Below are positions 33,031-41,191 of a stretch of DNA of 64,000 bases, one piece after another. The stretch lies in contig DASRFD010000014.1 in NCBI GenBank assembly GCA_035651715.1, forward strand, positions 1-64,000, in the 5' to 3' direction. The notes below the pieces were generated by a model. It saw only the letters and a program-made list of their open reading frames with translations. It did not search any database and was not told the origin of the DNA. The position numbers were made by a program, and so were the translations under genes. How positions within the stretch are numbered: position 1 is the first letter of the stretch; each line of letters opens with the position of its first letter. This DNA comes from Nevskia sp035651715 (GTDB taxonomy: Bacteria > Pseudomonadota > Gammaproteobacteria > Nevskiales > Nevskiaceae).

Positions 33031-33810
33031 ATGCCGCGCCGCCAGGAAGTGCTGCAGATCCCGGTGGACCTGATCCGCCCCGGCCGCACCCAGGCGCGCC
33101 GCCGCTTCGACCCGGCGGCGCTGGCCGAGCTGGCCGAGTCGATCCGCGAATCCGGCGTGGTGCAGCCGGTGGTGCTGCGCAGCGACGGCCGCGGCTACGA
33201 GCTGCTGGCCGGCGAGCGCCGCTGGCGCGCCGCGCAGCAGGCCGGCCTGCACGAGATCCCGGCGCTGGTGCGCGACGACCTGTCCGACAGCGAGGCCTAC
33301 ATCCTCGGCCTGATCGAGAACCTGCAGCGCGAGTCGCTGTCGCCGATCGAGACCGCCGAAGGCCTGCGCCAGCTCAGCGAGAGCTTCGCCCTGACCCATG
33401 AGGACGTCGGGGCGCGCATCGGCAAGTCGCGCGCCTACGTCACCAACCACCTGCGCCTGCTGGCGCTGGCGGAGAGCGTGCAGAAGCTGGTCGACGAGGG
33501 CGCGCTGTCGCTGGGTCATGCCAAGGTGCTGGCGGGCCTGGACCCGGCCGAGCAGCCGCGCTGGGCGGCGTTGATCCAGAAGGAGCGCCTGTCGGTGCGC
33601 GCCTTCGAGCAGCGCCTGGCCGAGAAGAAGCGCGCGCCGCGCCAGCGCGGCGGGGACTGGGAACGCCTGGCGCGCCAGCTGTCGGAGCACCTGGGCTACC
33701 CGGCCAGCTTCATCCCCGGCCGCAAGGGCGCGGGCGAACTGCGGCTGCGCTTCCACAGCCTCGACGAGCTCGACGGCCTGCTCGAGCGCATGGGCTACCG
33801 CGAGGATTGA
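33031..33810 (+). CDS. ParB/Spo0J-family DNA-binding protein, orphan
   Basis: 259 residues. N-terminal ParB/sulfiredoxin-like domain with I-P-V-D-L-I-R-P, the CTPase-type box GERRWRAAQQAG (about 67-78), LIENLQRESLSPIE (about 101-114), then a helix-turn-helix (ALTHEDVGARIGKSRAYVTNHLRLL). The C-terminal ~60 residues are shorter and different from chromosomal ParB dimer domains. No parA or parS-like site is seen beside it. A specialised (nucleoid occlusion Noc-like or plasmid-derived) role is possible; it is not in the parAB-gidAB context of the chromosomal copy. Confidence 0.85.
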   Translation: MPRRQEVLQIPVDLIRPGRTQARRRFDPAALAELAESIRESGVVQPVVLRSDGRGYELLAGERRWRAAQQAGLHEIPALVRDDLSDSEAYILGLIENLQRESLSPIETAEGLRQLSESFALTHEDVGARIGKSRAYVTNHLRLLALAESVQKLVDEGALSLGHAKVLAGLDPAEQPRWAALIQKERLSVRAFEQRLAEKKRAPRQRGGDWERLARQLSEHLGYPASFIPGRKGAGELRLRFHSLDELDGLLERMGYRED

Positions 33811-33965
33811 GGCCGCGGAACCCGCGGCCGCCGCCGATGGTCTGCACTCCGTCTGGCTGGCATGGGTTCTGTTACACAATTCCGCATCCCGCGCGCGCTA
33901 CACTGCGTCGCGGCAACAAGGATAATGGCTCCCCCGGCTGCACCGCCTTCGATTCGAACCGCTCG

Positions 33966-34544
33966 ATGATCCGACGTTCCACCGTCCTGTGCCTGGCCGC
34001 CTGCGCGCTGCTGCCGGCGTGCGCCACGGCCCCGGACAACCCCCGCGCCGCCGCGCCGCTGACACTGGCGCCGGCGGTGGACCTGAACCGCTTCATGGGA
34101 CGCTGGTACGTCATCGCCAACATCCCTTATTTCGCCGAGGCCGGCTACGTCGGCAGCTACGTCGAATACGTGCTGCGTCCCGACGGCGACATCGACGATT
34201 TCTACTACGGACGCAAGTCCAGCTTCGACAAGCCGCTGGAGAAGAAGACGCTGAAGGACCGCGTCGTCGCCGGCAGCAACAACGCGCACTGGCGCTCCTC
34301 GCCGTTCTGGCCCTTGTCCTTCGATTACCAGATCCTCTACGTCGACCCCGGCTACCAGTACGCGCTGATCGGCTATCCCGACCGCAAGTGGGGCTGGATC
34401 TTCGCCCGCTCGCCGCAGATGGGCGAGCGCAAGTACCAGGAGCTGCTGGCCCGGCTCGACCGCCAGGGCTACGACATCGCGCGCTTCCAGCGCGTGCCGC
34501 AGTCCATCGACCAGCTCGGCCAGCCGGGCTTCCAGGCGCAATGA
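33966..34544 (+). CDS. Lipocalin-type outer membrane lipoprotein (Blc-like)
   Basis: 192 residues from the ATG at 33966. Signal peptide ending in lipobox L-P-A-C, so Cys18 is the probable lipidated residue. The lipocalin kernel motif is FMGRWYVIANIPYFAEAGYVGSY at about 45-67, and the strand pairs end with the conserved YALIGYPDRKWGWIFAR. Bacterial lipocalins bind and move lysophospholipids or fatty acids at the outer membrane. The next gene's start overlaps its stop (ATGA). A TACACT tract upstream near 33899 may be the -10. Confidence 0.9.
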   Translation: MIRRSTVLCLAACALLPACATAPDNPRAAAPLTLAPAVDLNRFMGRWYVIANIPYFAEAGYVGSYVEYVLRPDGDIDDFYYGRKSSFDKPLEKKTLKDRVVAGSNNAHWRSSPFWPLSFDYQILYVDPGYQYALIGYPDRKWGWIFARSPQMGERKYQELLARLDRQGYDIARFQRVPQSIDQLGQPGFQAQ

Positions 34545-35299
34545 CCGCCATTCCCCTGCAGGGGCCGCTGCCGCCGATCCAGGTGGTCGAGCGCGTCAGC
34601 AAGCAGGCGCGCAGCATCCGCATCGAGGTGCGGCCCGACGGCGAAGTGCGCCTGGTGATCCCGCGCTACGTCGCCAGGCGCGACGCCTACGAGTTCCTGC
34701 GCTCGCGCGAAGAGTGGATCCGCCGCAAGATCGCCGAGCTGCGCCTGCGCAGCGACGCCGAGCCGCGCCGCGCGCCGCTGCGCTGGGACGGCACCGACAC
34801 CATCCCGCTGCACGGCCTGGAAACGCCGGTGCAGATCGTCACCGCGCGCCTGGTGCGGCCGCGCGTGCGTTTCGACGGCGGCGACTCGCCCGCCATCACC
34901 CTGTTCTGCCCGCCGGCGGCGCGCAGCCACCCGGCGCAGCTGGCCAACGCCCTGCGCGGCGCCCTGCGCGAGCTGGCCCGGCACCAGGCGCAGCGCCTGC
35001 TCGACGAGGAGGCGGCGCGCCTGGGCGTGGACTACAGCGGCCCGCGCATCGCCGACCAGAAGTCGCTGTGGGGCAGCTGCACTCCGCGCGGCGCCGTCAG
35101 CCTCAACTGGCGCCTGGTGCTGGCGCCGCCCGAGGTGTTCCGCTACGTGGTGATCCACGAGCTGTGCCACCGCATCCGGCTCGACCATTCGCGCCAGTTC
35201 TGGACCCTGGTGGTGCGGCAGATGCCGGAGAGCGCCGTCTGGCGCGCCTGGCTGCGGCAGCATGGGGCATCGCTGCACGCGGTGTTGCCGCGCCGCTGA
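34541..35299 (+). CDS. YgjP-like (DUF45) zinc metallopeptidase
   Basis: 252 residues starting within the lipocalin stop codon (ATGA), so co-translated. The zinc motif H-E-L-C-H in YVVIHELCHRIRLDHSRQFW (about 204-223) is the DUF45/WLM-type signature, preceded by KSLWGSCTPRGAVSLNW, which is also conserved. N-terminal RKIAELR segment forms the domain's entry helix. Members are putative soluble metalloproteases of unknown target. No signal peptide. Nothing in the neighbourhood identifies a substrate. Confidence 0.9.
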   Translation: MTAIPLQGPLPPIQVVERVSKQARSIRIEVRPDGEVRLVIPRYVARRDAYEFLRSREEWIRRKIAELRLRSDAEPRRAPLRWDGTDTIPLHGLETPVQIVTARLVRPRVRFDGGDSPAITLFCPPAARSHPAQLANALRGALRELARHQAQRLLDEEAARLGVDYSGPRIADQKSLWGSCTPRGAVSLNWRLVLAPPEVFRYVVIHELCHRIRLDHSRQFWTLVVRQMPESAVWRAWLRQHGASLHAVLPRR

Positions 35300-35453
35300 G
35301 CTGCCGCGGGCGGCGGCGCAAATGCCGCGCAGGAACGCGGGATTGCAAAAAGCCGCATTCCGGAATCCCTTGGCCCCGATCCCGCCCGCGCCCAGTTGTA
35401 TCCGGCGCGCCGGGCCGGTAATGTCATGCTTCGCACTGTATCAGGAGCAGGCG

Positions 35454-35855
35454 ATGGCCACGCTGGACTCTGCACGGGTGAAGGATTACATGAGCACCAA
35501 GCTCATCACCTTCACGCCCGACATGGAAGTGATGCGGGCGGTGAACACCCTGGTGCAGCACGGCATCGCCGGCGCGCCGGTGGTGGACAAGGACGGCAAG
35601 GTGGTCGGCATGTTCTCCGAGCGCGACTGCCTCAGCGTCGCCCTGGTGGCCTCGCAGGACACCTGCATCGCCGGGCCGGTCAGCCAGTTCATGAGCACCA
35701 AGGTGGTCACCGTCGATCCGGAAATGACGCTGATGCAGCTGGCCACCATGTTCGTGGCGCAGTCCTACCGCCGCTATCCGGTGCTGGAGAACGGCAAGCT
35801 GGTGGGGCAGATCTCGCGTTCGGACGTGATGCGGGCGATCAATTCGCTCTGCTGA
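35454..35855 (+). CDS. Two-CBS-domain protein
   Basis: 133 residues from the ATG at 35454 (AGGAG 6 bp upstream); a start at 35421 has no ribosome site. Two CBS repeats fill the protein: residues ~8-62 (VKDYMSTKLITFTPDMEVMRAV...GMFSERDCL) and ~72-130 (SQFMSTKVVTVDPEMTLMQLA...GQISRSDVMRAI). Such stand-alone pairs bind adenosine nucleotides and tune a partner enzyme or channel. No partner is fused or adjacent. It probably has its own promoter. Confidence 0.92.
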   Translation: MATLDSARVKDYMSTKLITFTPDMEVMRAVNTLVQHGIAGAPVVDKDGKVVGMFSERDCLSVALVASQDTCIAGPVSQFMSTKVVTVDPEMTLMQLATMFVAQSYRRYPVLENGKLVGQISRSDVMRAINSLC

Positions 35856-35939
35856 GCGCGCTGTTCCCGCCGTCCAAACGGACGAAGCCAGGGATTCCCG
35901 CGGCGCCCATCCTCTGCCCATAACCAGAGGAGGAGCCCC

Positions 35940-36386
35940 ATGCTGAGCCTGCAGCAGATTTCCGACCGCCTGGAAATCCAGCAGCTGTTCACCGACTACG
36001 CCACCGCCATCGACACCAAGGATTTCGACCTGCTCGACGCGGTGTTCACGCCCGACGCCTACATCGACTACCGCGCCATGGGCGGCATCGACGGGCGCTT
36101 TCCGCAGATCAAGGCCTGGCTGGCGCAGGTGCTGCCGAACTTCCCCAGTTACTTCCACATGGTCGGCAACGCCGCGCTGAAGATCGAGGGCGACCGGGCC
36201 AGCTCCACCATCATCTGCTTCAACCCGATGCAGGTGAACCTGGGCGAGGGCAGGACCCAGGTGATGTTCCTCGGACTGTGGTACCACGACAAGTTCGTGC
36301 GCACCGCGCAGGGCTGGCGCATGAGCGAGCGGGTGGAGCAGAAGTGCTTCGACTACAACGTGCCGGGGGCGGTGAATACGGGTTGA
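35940..36386 (+). CDS. SnoaL/NTF2-like protein
   Basis: 148 residues with an excellent AGAGGAGGA ribosome site. The opening I-S-D-R-L-E-I-Q-Q-L-F-T-D-Y-A-T-A-I-D plus D-F-D-L-L-D-A-V-F-T-P-D-A is the start of the polyketide-cyclase SnoaL_4/NTF2-like family. Family members are dehydratases, ring hydroxylase beta-like subunits or ketosteroid isomerase relatives with a catalytic Asp/His in the cone. Asp31 or Asp35-type residues are present. No pathway genes accompany it; function unknown. Confidence 0.85.
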   Translation: MLSLQQISDRLEIQQLFTDYATAIDTKDFDLLDAVFTPDAYIDYRAMGGIDGRFPQIKAWLAQVLPNFPSYFHMVGNAALKIEGDRASSTIICFNPMQVNLGEGRTQVMFLGLWYHDKFVRTAQGWRMSERVEQKCFDYNVPGAVNTG

Positions 36387-36394
36387 GCGGCAAC

Positions 36395-37306
36395 CTACGC
36401 CCCGGCGCGCTCCGCTTCGGGCTGCGGCTGCTGCGCCGGCATGGCGAACCGGCAGATCAGGATGCCGGCCATCACGATCGCTCCGCCCAGCACCTGCTGC
36501 GGCCCGAAGCCCTCGCCCAGGATCAGCCAGGCGAAGACCGTCGCGGCGATCGGCTGCACCAGCAGGGCCACCGAGGAGAACGAGGCCGGCAGGTGCGCCA
36601 GGGCCCAGGCGATCAGGCCCTGGCCGCCGACATGGGAGATCACCGCCAGCGCCACCAGGATGCTCCAGCCGTGCGCCGTGCGCGGCCACAGCGGCTCGCC
36701 GGCGAGCAGGGTGATCAGCAGCAGCGCCAGCGCCGAGGCGGCAGAGCTGCGCAGCATCACGTCCAGCGCTGAAAAGTGCTGGCGGCCGCGGCTGACCAGC
36801 AGCTGGTAGGCGGCGTAGAACATCGCGGTGACGATGGCGCAGGCGTCGCCGAGGAAGGTTTCCGGGCCGATGCGCAGGCTGCCCCACATCAGCACCGCCG
36901 CGCCGCCCAGGGCCAGCGCGAGGCCCAGCCAGAAGCGCGGCACGTGCTTCTCGCCGAAGCCGAAGTGCAGCGCCAGGGTCAGGAACACCGGCGCCAGGTT
37001 GGTCAGCAGGGTCGAGTTCGCCACCGAGGTGAGGTGGATCGACTGGTGCCACACCGCCAGGTCGCCGGCGAAGGCCAGGCCAGCCAGCCACAGGTAACGC
37101 GTGCTCTCCGCCGGCCGCGGCGCGGCACGGTCGCGCGTGAGCTGCTGCAGGGCGTACAGCACCGGCAGGGCCAGGAACACGCGCCAGAAGGCGGCGGCGG
37201 TCGGCCCCACCGTGGCCAGCCGCACGAAGATCGGGGCCAGCCCGATCAGCACCGCGCCGAGCACCAGGCCCGGCAGGGCGAAGCGGACGCTGCGACTGGC
37301 GGACAT
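36395..37306 (-). CDS. EamA/DMT-family transporter
   Basis: 303 residues from the ATG at 37306; a GTG 18 bp upstream is also possible. Ten hydrophobic helices in two EamA repeats; residues near 20-60 and 170-200 carry the repeat starts (LAPIFVRLATVGPTAAAFWR; MFYAAYQLLVSRGRQ), and the end of repeat 2 is PIAATVFAWLILGEGFGPQQ. Drug/metabolite exporters of this class export amino acids, nucleotides or drugs. Convergent with the SnoaL-like gene and divergent from the antiporter gene. Substrate cannot be inferred. Confidence 0.9.
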   Translation of the reverse strand: MSASRSVRFALPGLVLGAVLIGLAPIFVRLATVGPTAAAFWRVFLALPVLYALQQLTRDRAAPRPAESTRYLWLAGLAFAGDLAVWHQSIHLTSVANSTLLTNLAPVFLTLALHFGFGEKHVPRFWLGLALALGGAAVLMWGSLRIGPETFLGDACAIVTAMFYAAYQLLVSRGRQHFSALDVMLRSSAASALALLLITLLAGEPLWPRTAHGWSILVALAVISHVGGQGLIAWALAHLPASFSSVALLVQPIAATVFAWLILGEGFGPQQVLGGAIVMAGILICRFAMPAQQPQPEAERAGA

Positions 37307-37404
37307 GGCCGTGATGCGGGTCACCGATTGACGAAAAAAACCCGGGAGCCGGGAACGCCCTCGCGTTCCGGCGCACTAAAGGACTGTAAACAAAGCGGCA
37401 TTTT

Positions 37405-38625
37405 ATGCACTACGACCCCTTCATGCTGAAGATCGTGGGCGCGCTGCTGGGAATCCTGGCGGTGGCCTTCATCTCGCGCGCGCTGCGCCAGCCGCACGTG
37501 GTCGGCTATCTCGCCGCCGGGGTGCTGCTGGGGCCGCATGGCCTGGCCCTGCTGACCGAGCGCACCACGCTGTCGCGCATCGGCGAGTTCGGCGTGCTGA
37601 TGCTGCTGTTCTTCATCGGCATGGAAAACAACCCGCGCGACCTGCTGTCGCGCTGGCGCATCACCTTCATCGGCACCGCCGCCCAGGTCGCCGGCAGCGT
37701 GCTGTGCATCGCCCTGCTCGGCTGGTGGCTGCACTGGAGCACGCCGCGCATCCTGCTGCTGGGCTTCGTCATCAGCCTGTCCAGCACCGCCCTGGTGCTG
37801 AACTACCTGCGCGAGACCGGGCAGACCCAGGCCAAGCTCGGCAGGGACGCGCTCGGCGTGCTGCTGGCGCAGGACCTGGCGGTGATCCCGATGCTGATCG
37901 CGGTCGACTACTTCGGCGCCGGGGAGGTGGACGGCGAAACCATCGCGCTGCAGCTGGTGGGCGGCGCCCTGAGCCTGGCGCTGCTGGCCTGGCTGGTCTG
38001 GAGCCGCAGCCTGCGCCTGCCGTTCAGCGAGCGCCTGCGCGGCGACCGCGAACTGCAGGTGTTCGCCGCCTTCGCCCTGTGCCTGGGCTTCGCCCTCCTG
38101 GCCGAGGGCTTCGAGCTGTCCGCCAGCCTGGGCGCCTTCCTGGCCGGCATGCTGGTCGGCGTGGCGCGCGAAACCGAGTGGGTGGCGGACCGCATGGAGC
38201 CGTTCCGGGTGGTGTTCGTGGCGGTGTTCTTTGTCTCGGTCGGCCTGCTGGTCCGGCTCGACTTCATCTTCGAGCACGCCCTGCTGGTGGCGTTCCTGAC
38301 CCTGGCGGTGCTGCTCGGCAACACCGCCATCAACGCCCTGATCTTCCACGCCCTCGGCGACCCCTGGCGCTATTCGTTCTATGCCGGGGCGCACCTGGCG
38401 CAGATCGGCGAGTTCTCCTTCGTGCTGGCGGCGGTGGGCAGCCAGGGCGGTCTGATCACCAGCTTCGAGTATCAGCTGGTCATCGCCGTGATCTCGGCCA
38501 CCCTGGTGCTGTCGCCGGCCTGGATCGGGCTGGTCGGCCGGCTGCAGAAGCGTATGCTTCAGGCCCGCCGGACTCATCCCGCCGCGGCCGCGGGGCGGGT
38601 GAAAAGCGGTCCCGCCGGAGGCTGA
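37405..38625 (+). CDS. CPA2 cation:proton antiporter without TrkA domain
   Basis: 406 residues, about 12 transmembrane helices. CPA2 features include the N-terminal VVGYLAAGVLLGPHGL, the discontinuous-helix motif L-A-Q-D-L-A-V-I-P in LGVLLAQDLAVIPM, and the GAFLAGMLVG and HLAQIGEFSFVLA motifs of the KefB/KefC branch. It lacks the C-terminal RCK/TrkA-N nucleotide-binding domain, so it is ~200 residues shorter than KefB/KefC and probably not glutathione-gated. Exchanges K+ or Na+ for H+ across the inner membrane. Confidence 0.9.
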   Translation: MHYDPFMLKIVGALLGILAVAFISRALRQPHVVGYLAAGVLLGPHGLALLTERTTLSRIGEFGVLMLLFFIGMENNPRDLLSRWRITFIGTAAQVAGSVLCIALLGWWLHWSTPRILLLGFVISLSSTALVLNYLRETGQTQAKLGRDALGVLLAQDLAVIPMLIAVDYFGAGEVDGETIALQLVGGALSLALLAWLVWSRSLRLPFSERLRGDRELQVFAAFALCLGFALLAEGFELSASLGAFLAGMLVGVARETEWVADRMEPFRVVFVAVFFVSVGLLVRLDFIFEHALLVAFLTLAVLLGNTAINALIFHALGDPWRYSFYAGAHLAQIGEFSFVLAAVGSQGGLITSFEYQLVIAVISATLVLSPAWIGLVGRLQKRMLQARRTHPAAAAGRVKSGPAGG

Positions 38626-38866
38626 AAACCCCGCCGTTAGGCGATTCCGCACTATTGCCGGAGCGGCCGGAATTCCGTTGGTCCAGCGTCTTTATGCACA
38701 CGGGGCGAGGTAGCGCGTTCGTCGGGCAGGTCAAGGGGCGGCGCAGACGCATCTTAAAAAAGACGTTGTAAGACTCTGATTGTCAAAGAATTATATTGTT
38801 GAAACTATTTTTAATGAGCTTGTCACGCGCAACACCCTGAAAAGCCCCCGCTTTCTGTCCACACAA

Positions 38867-38875
38867 TTATCCACA
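38867..38875 (+). promoter_or_regulatory. Perfect DnaA box upstream of priA
   Basis: TTATCCACA, identical to the strongest DnaA-binding consensus, 8 bp upstream of the priA GTG. The preceding ~100 bp are unusually AT-rich for this window. TGTCCACAC at 38856-38864 could be a second, weak site. A single box suits gene regulation or titration better than an origin. Confidence 0.55.
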
Positions 38876-38883
38876 ATGGCCCT

Positions 38884-41067
38884 GTGAAGATCGTCAGCAT
38901 CGCCATCCCGGCGCCCCTGCGGCGCGTCTTCGACTACGCCGTGGCCGGCGCGGACCCGGCGACGCTGCGTCCCGGGGTGCGGGTGCGGGTGCCGTTCGGG
39001 CGCCGCGAGCAGATCGGCGTGGTGCTGGAAACGCCGCGGGAAGTGGCGGCCCCGGAGTTCGAGTGCAAGCCGGTCGGCGCCGTGCTCGACGCCGAGCCGC
39101 TGCTCGACGCCGAGCTGCTCGCGCTGTGCCGCTGGGCCGCCGATTACTACCACCATCCGCTGGGCGAGGTGCTGGCCGCCGCGTTGCCGGCGGCGCTGCG
39201 CCGCGGCGCCGAGCCGCCGCTCCTGGAGCCGCCGCGGCTGCTGCGGCTGAGCGACGCCGGCCGCGCCGCTCTGCCGGAGCTGCCGGCGCGTGCCGCGTCA
39301 CAGCGCGCCGTGCTCGACAAGCTGGCGCAGGGCCCGCTGTCGCGCGCGGTGCTGCTGGAGGCCCTGCCCAAGGCCGGCGCGCCGCTGCGCCGCGCGCTGG
39401 AGCGCGGCTGGGTCGAGCTGTTCGCCGCCGCGGCCGGCGGCGAGGCGGGGCCGCTGGAAACGCCGCCGGCCCTCACCGCGGAACAGGCGGCGGCGCTCGA
39501 GCAGCTGGGGGCCGCGGCCGAAGCTTATTCCGCGACCCTGCTGGAGGGCGTCACCGGCAGCGGCAAGACCGAGATCTACCTGCGCCTGACCGCTGCGGCG
39601 CTGCTGGCCGGCCGCCAGGTGCTGGTGCTGGCGCCGGAGATCGGCCTGACGCCGCAGCTGGCCGAGCGCTTCGAACGCCGCTTCGGCGCGCGCGTCGCCG
39701 CCTATCACTCGGCGCTGACCGACGCCGAGCGGGCGCGGGTGTGGATGCGGGCGCGGCGCGGCGCGGTCGACGTCATCGTCGGCACCCGCTCGGCGGTGTT
39801 CCTGCCGCTGGCCCGGCCCGGCCTGATCGTGGTCGACGAGGAGCACGACGTCTCCTACAAGCAGCAGGACGGCCTGCGCTACTCGGCGCGCGACCTCGCC
39901 CTGATCCGCGCCCAGCGCCTGCGCATCCCGGCCCTGCTCGGCAGCGCCACCCCGGCGCTGGAGAGCCGCCACAATGCCGGCGCCGGCCGCTACCGCCACA
40001 TCGTCCTGCGCCAGCGCGTGTTCAGCGCCGCCGGTCCCCGCATCGGCGTGATCGACATGCGCGCCCAGCCGCTCAAGCACGGCCTCAGCAGCCCGCTGCT
40101 CGAAGGGGTGGAGCGCCATCTCGCCGCCGGCGGCCAGGCGCTGCTGTTCCTCAACCGCCGCGGCTACGCCCCGGCGCTGCTGTGCCACGACTGCGGCTGG
40201 GTCGCGCCCTGCCCGAACTGCGACGCGCGGATGACCGTGCACCGCGCGCGCCGCCGCCTGGTCTGCCACCACTGCGGCCACGGCGTGAATCTGCCGCAAG
40301 CCTGTCCGGACTGCGGCGGCACCGAGCTGGTGCCGGTGGGCCAGGGCACCGAACGGGTCGAGGACACCCTGCGCCTGCGCTTTCCGGAAAAGCGCGTCGA
40401 GCGCTTCGACTCCGACCGCCTCGGCCGCGCCGGCGAGCTGGAGCGCCTGCTCGGCGACGTGCGCAGCGGCGCCATCGACATCCTGGTCGGCACCCAGGTG
40501 CTGGCCAAGGGCCACGACTTCGCCGGCCTCAGCTTCGCCGGCGTGCTCGACGTCGACCAGGCCCTCTACGGCAGCGACTTCCGCGCGCTGGAGCGGATGG
40601 GCCAGCTGGTGACCCAGGTGGCCGGCCGCGTCGGCCGCGCCGGCCAGCCGGGCGAGGTGCTGCTGCAGACCCATCAGCCCGGGCACCCCTTGCTGCGGGT
40701 GCTGATCGAGCGCGGCTATCCGGCGTTCTGCGAGGCCCTGCTGAAGGAGCGGCGCGACTTCGGCCTGCCGCCGTTTGCCCACCTGGCCCTGCTGCGCGCC
40801 GAAGCGCAGCGCGAGGGCGAGGCGCTCGAGCTGCTGCGGCAGGCGCGCAGCGCGATGCCGCAGGCGCCGGGCATCGAAGCCCTGGGGCCGGCGCCGGCCG
40901 GCATGGCGCGTCGCGCCGGCTACCACCGCGCCCAGCTGCTGCTGCGCGGCGCCTCGCGCGCCGCCCTGCACCGGCTGCTCGACGAGTGGATCGCGCGCAT
41001 CGAAGCCCTGCCGGCGGCGCGGCGCCTGCGCTGGTCGGTGGACGTGGACCCGGCGGATTTGTTCTGA
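38884..41067 (+). CDS. priA: Primosomal protein N' (replication restart helicase)
   Basis: 727 residues from a GTG start. N-terminal 3'-DNA binding and winged-helix parts cover the first ~200 residues. Walker A GVTGSGKTE is at about 222-230, the DEEH Walker B at about 317-320, and the helicase arm follows. The zinc-binding insert has four Cys pairs (LCHDCGW, CPNC, CHHCG, CPDCGG; about 433-480). The C-terminal lobe is intact. PriA is a 3'-5' helicase that recognises stalled forks and reloads DnaB. A perfect DnaA box lies just upstream. Confidence 0.97.
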   Translation: MKIVSIAIPAPLRRVFDYAVAGADPATLRPGVRVRVPFGRREQIGVVLETPREVAAPEFECKPVGAVLDAEPLLDAELLALCRWAADYYHHPLGEVLAAALPAALRRGAEPPLLEPPRLLRLSDAGRAALPELPARAASQRAVLDKLAQGPLSRAVLLEALPKAGAPLRRALERGWVELFAAAAGGEAGPLETPPALTAEQAAALEQLGAAAEAYSATLLEGVTGSGKTEIYLRLTAAALLAGRQVLVLAPEIGLTPQLAERFERRFGARVAAYHSALTDAERARVWMRARRGAVDVIVGTRSAVFLPLARPGLIVVDEEHDVSYKQQDGLRYSARDLALIRAQRLRIPALLGSATPALESRHNAGAGRYRHIVLRQRVFSAAGPRIGVIDMRAQPLKHGLSSPLLEGVERHLAAGGQALLFLNRRGYAPALLCHDCGWVAPCPNCDARMTVHRARRRLVCHHCGHGVNLPQACPDCGGTELVPVGQGTERVEDTLRLRFPEKRVERFDSDRLGRAGELERLLGDVRSGAIDILVGTQVLAKGHDFAGLSFAGVLDVDQALYGSDFRALERMGQLVTQVAGRVGRAGQPGEVLLQTHQPGHPLLRVLIERGYPAFCEALLKERRDFGLPPFAHLALLRAEAQREGEALELLRQARSAMPQAPGIEALGPAPAGMARRAGYHRAQLLLRGASRAALHRLLDEWIARIEALPAARRLRWSVDVDPADLF

Positions 41068-41191
41068 TTTCCGCAGTCCGGCGCTCGGCTTCGGTCCATG
41101 CCGCCGGCCTGAGGGCCGACCCGTAGCAGGGCGCAGGTATTACAATGCGCGCCCAAAGCACCGATATTTTCCGCGCCGCCGGCGCAGCCAC

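Noticed and set aside
38760..38883. Replication origin at the priA leader
   Set aside because: Only one perfect DnaA box and no dnaA, dnaN or gyrB nearby.
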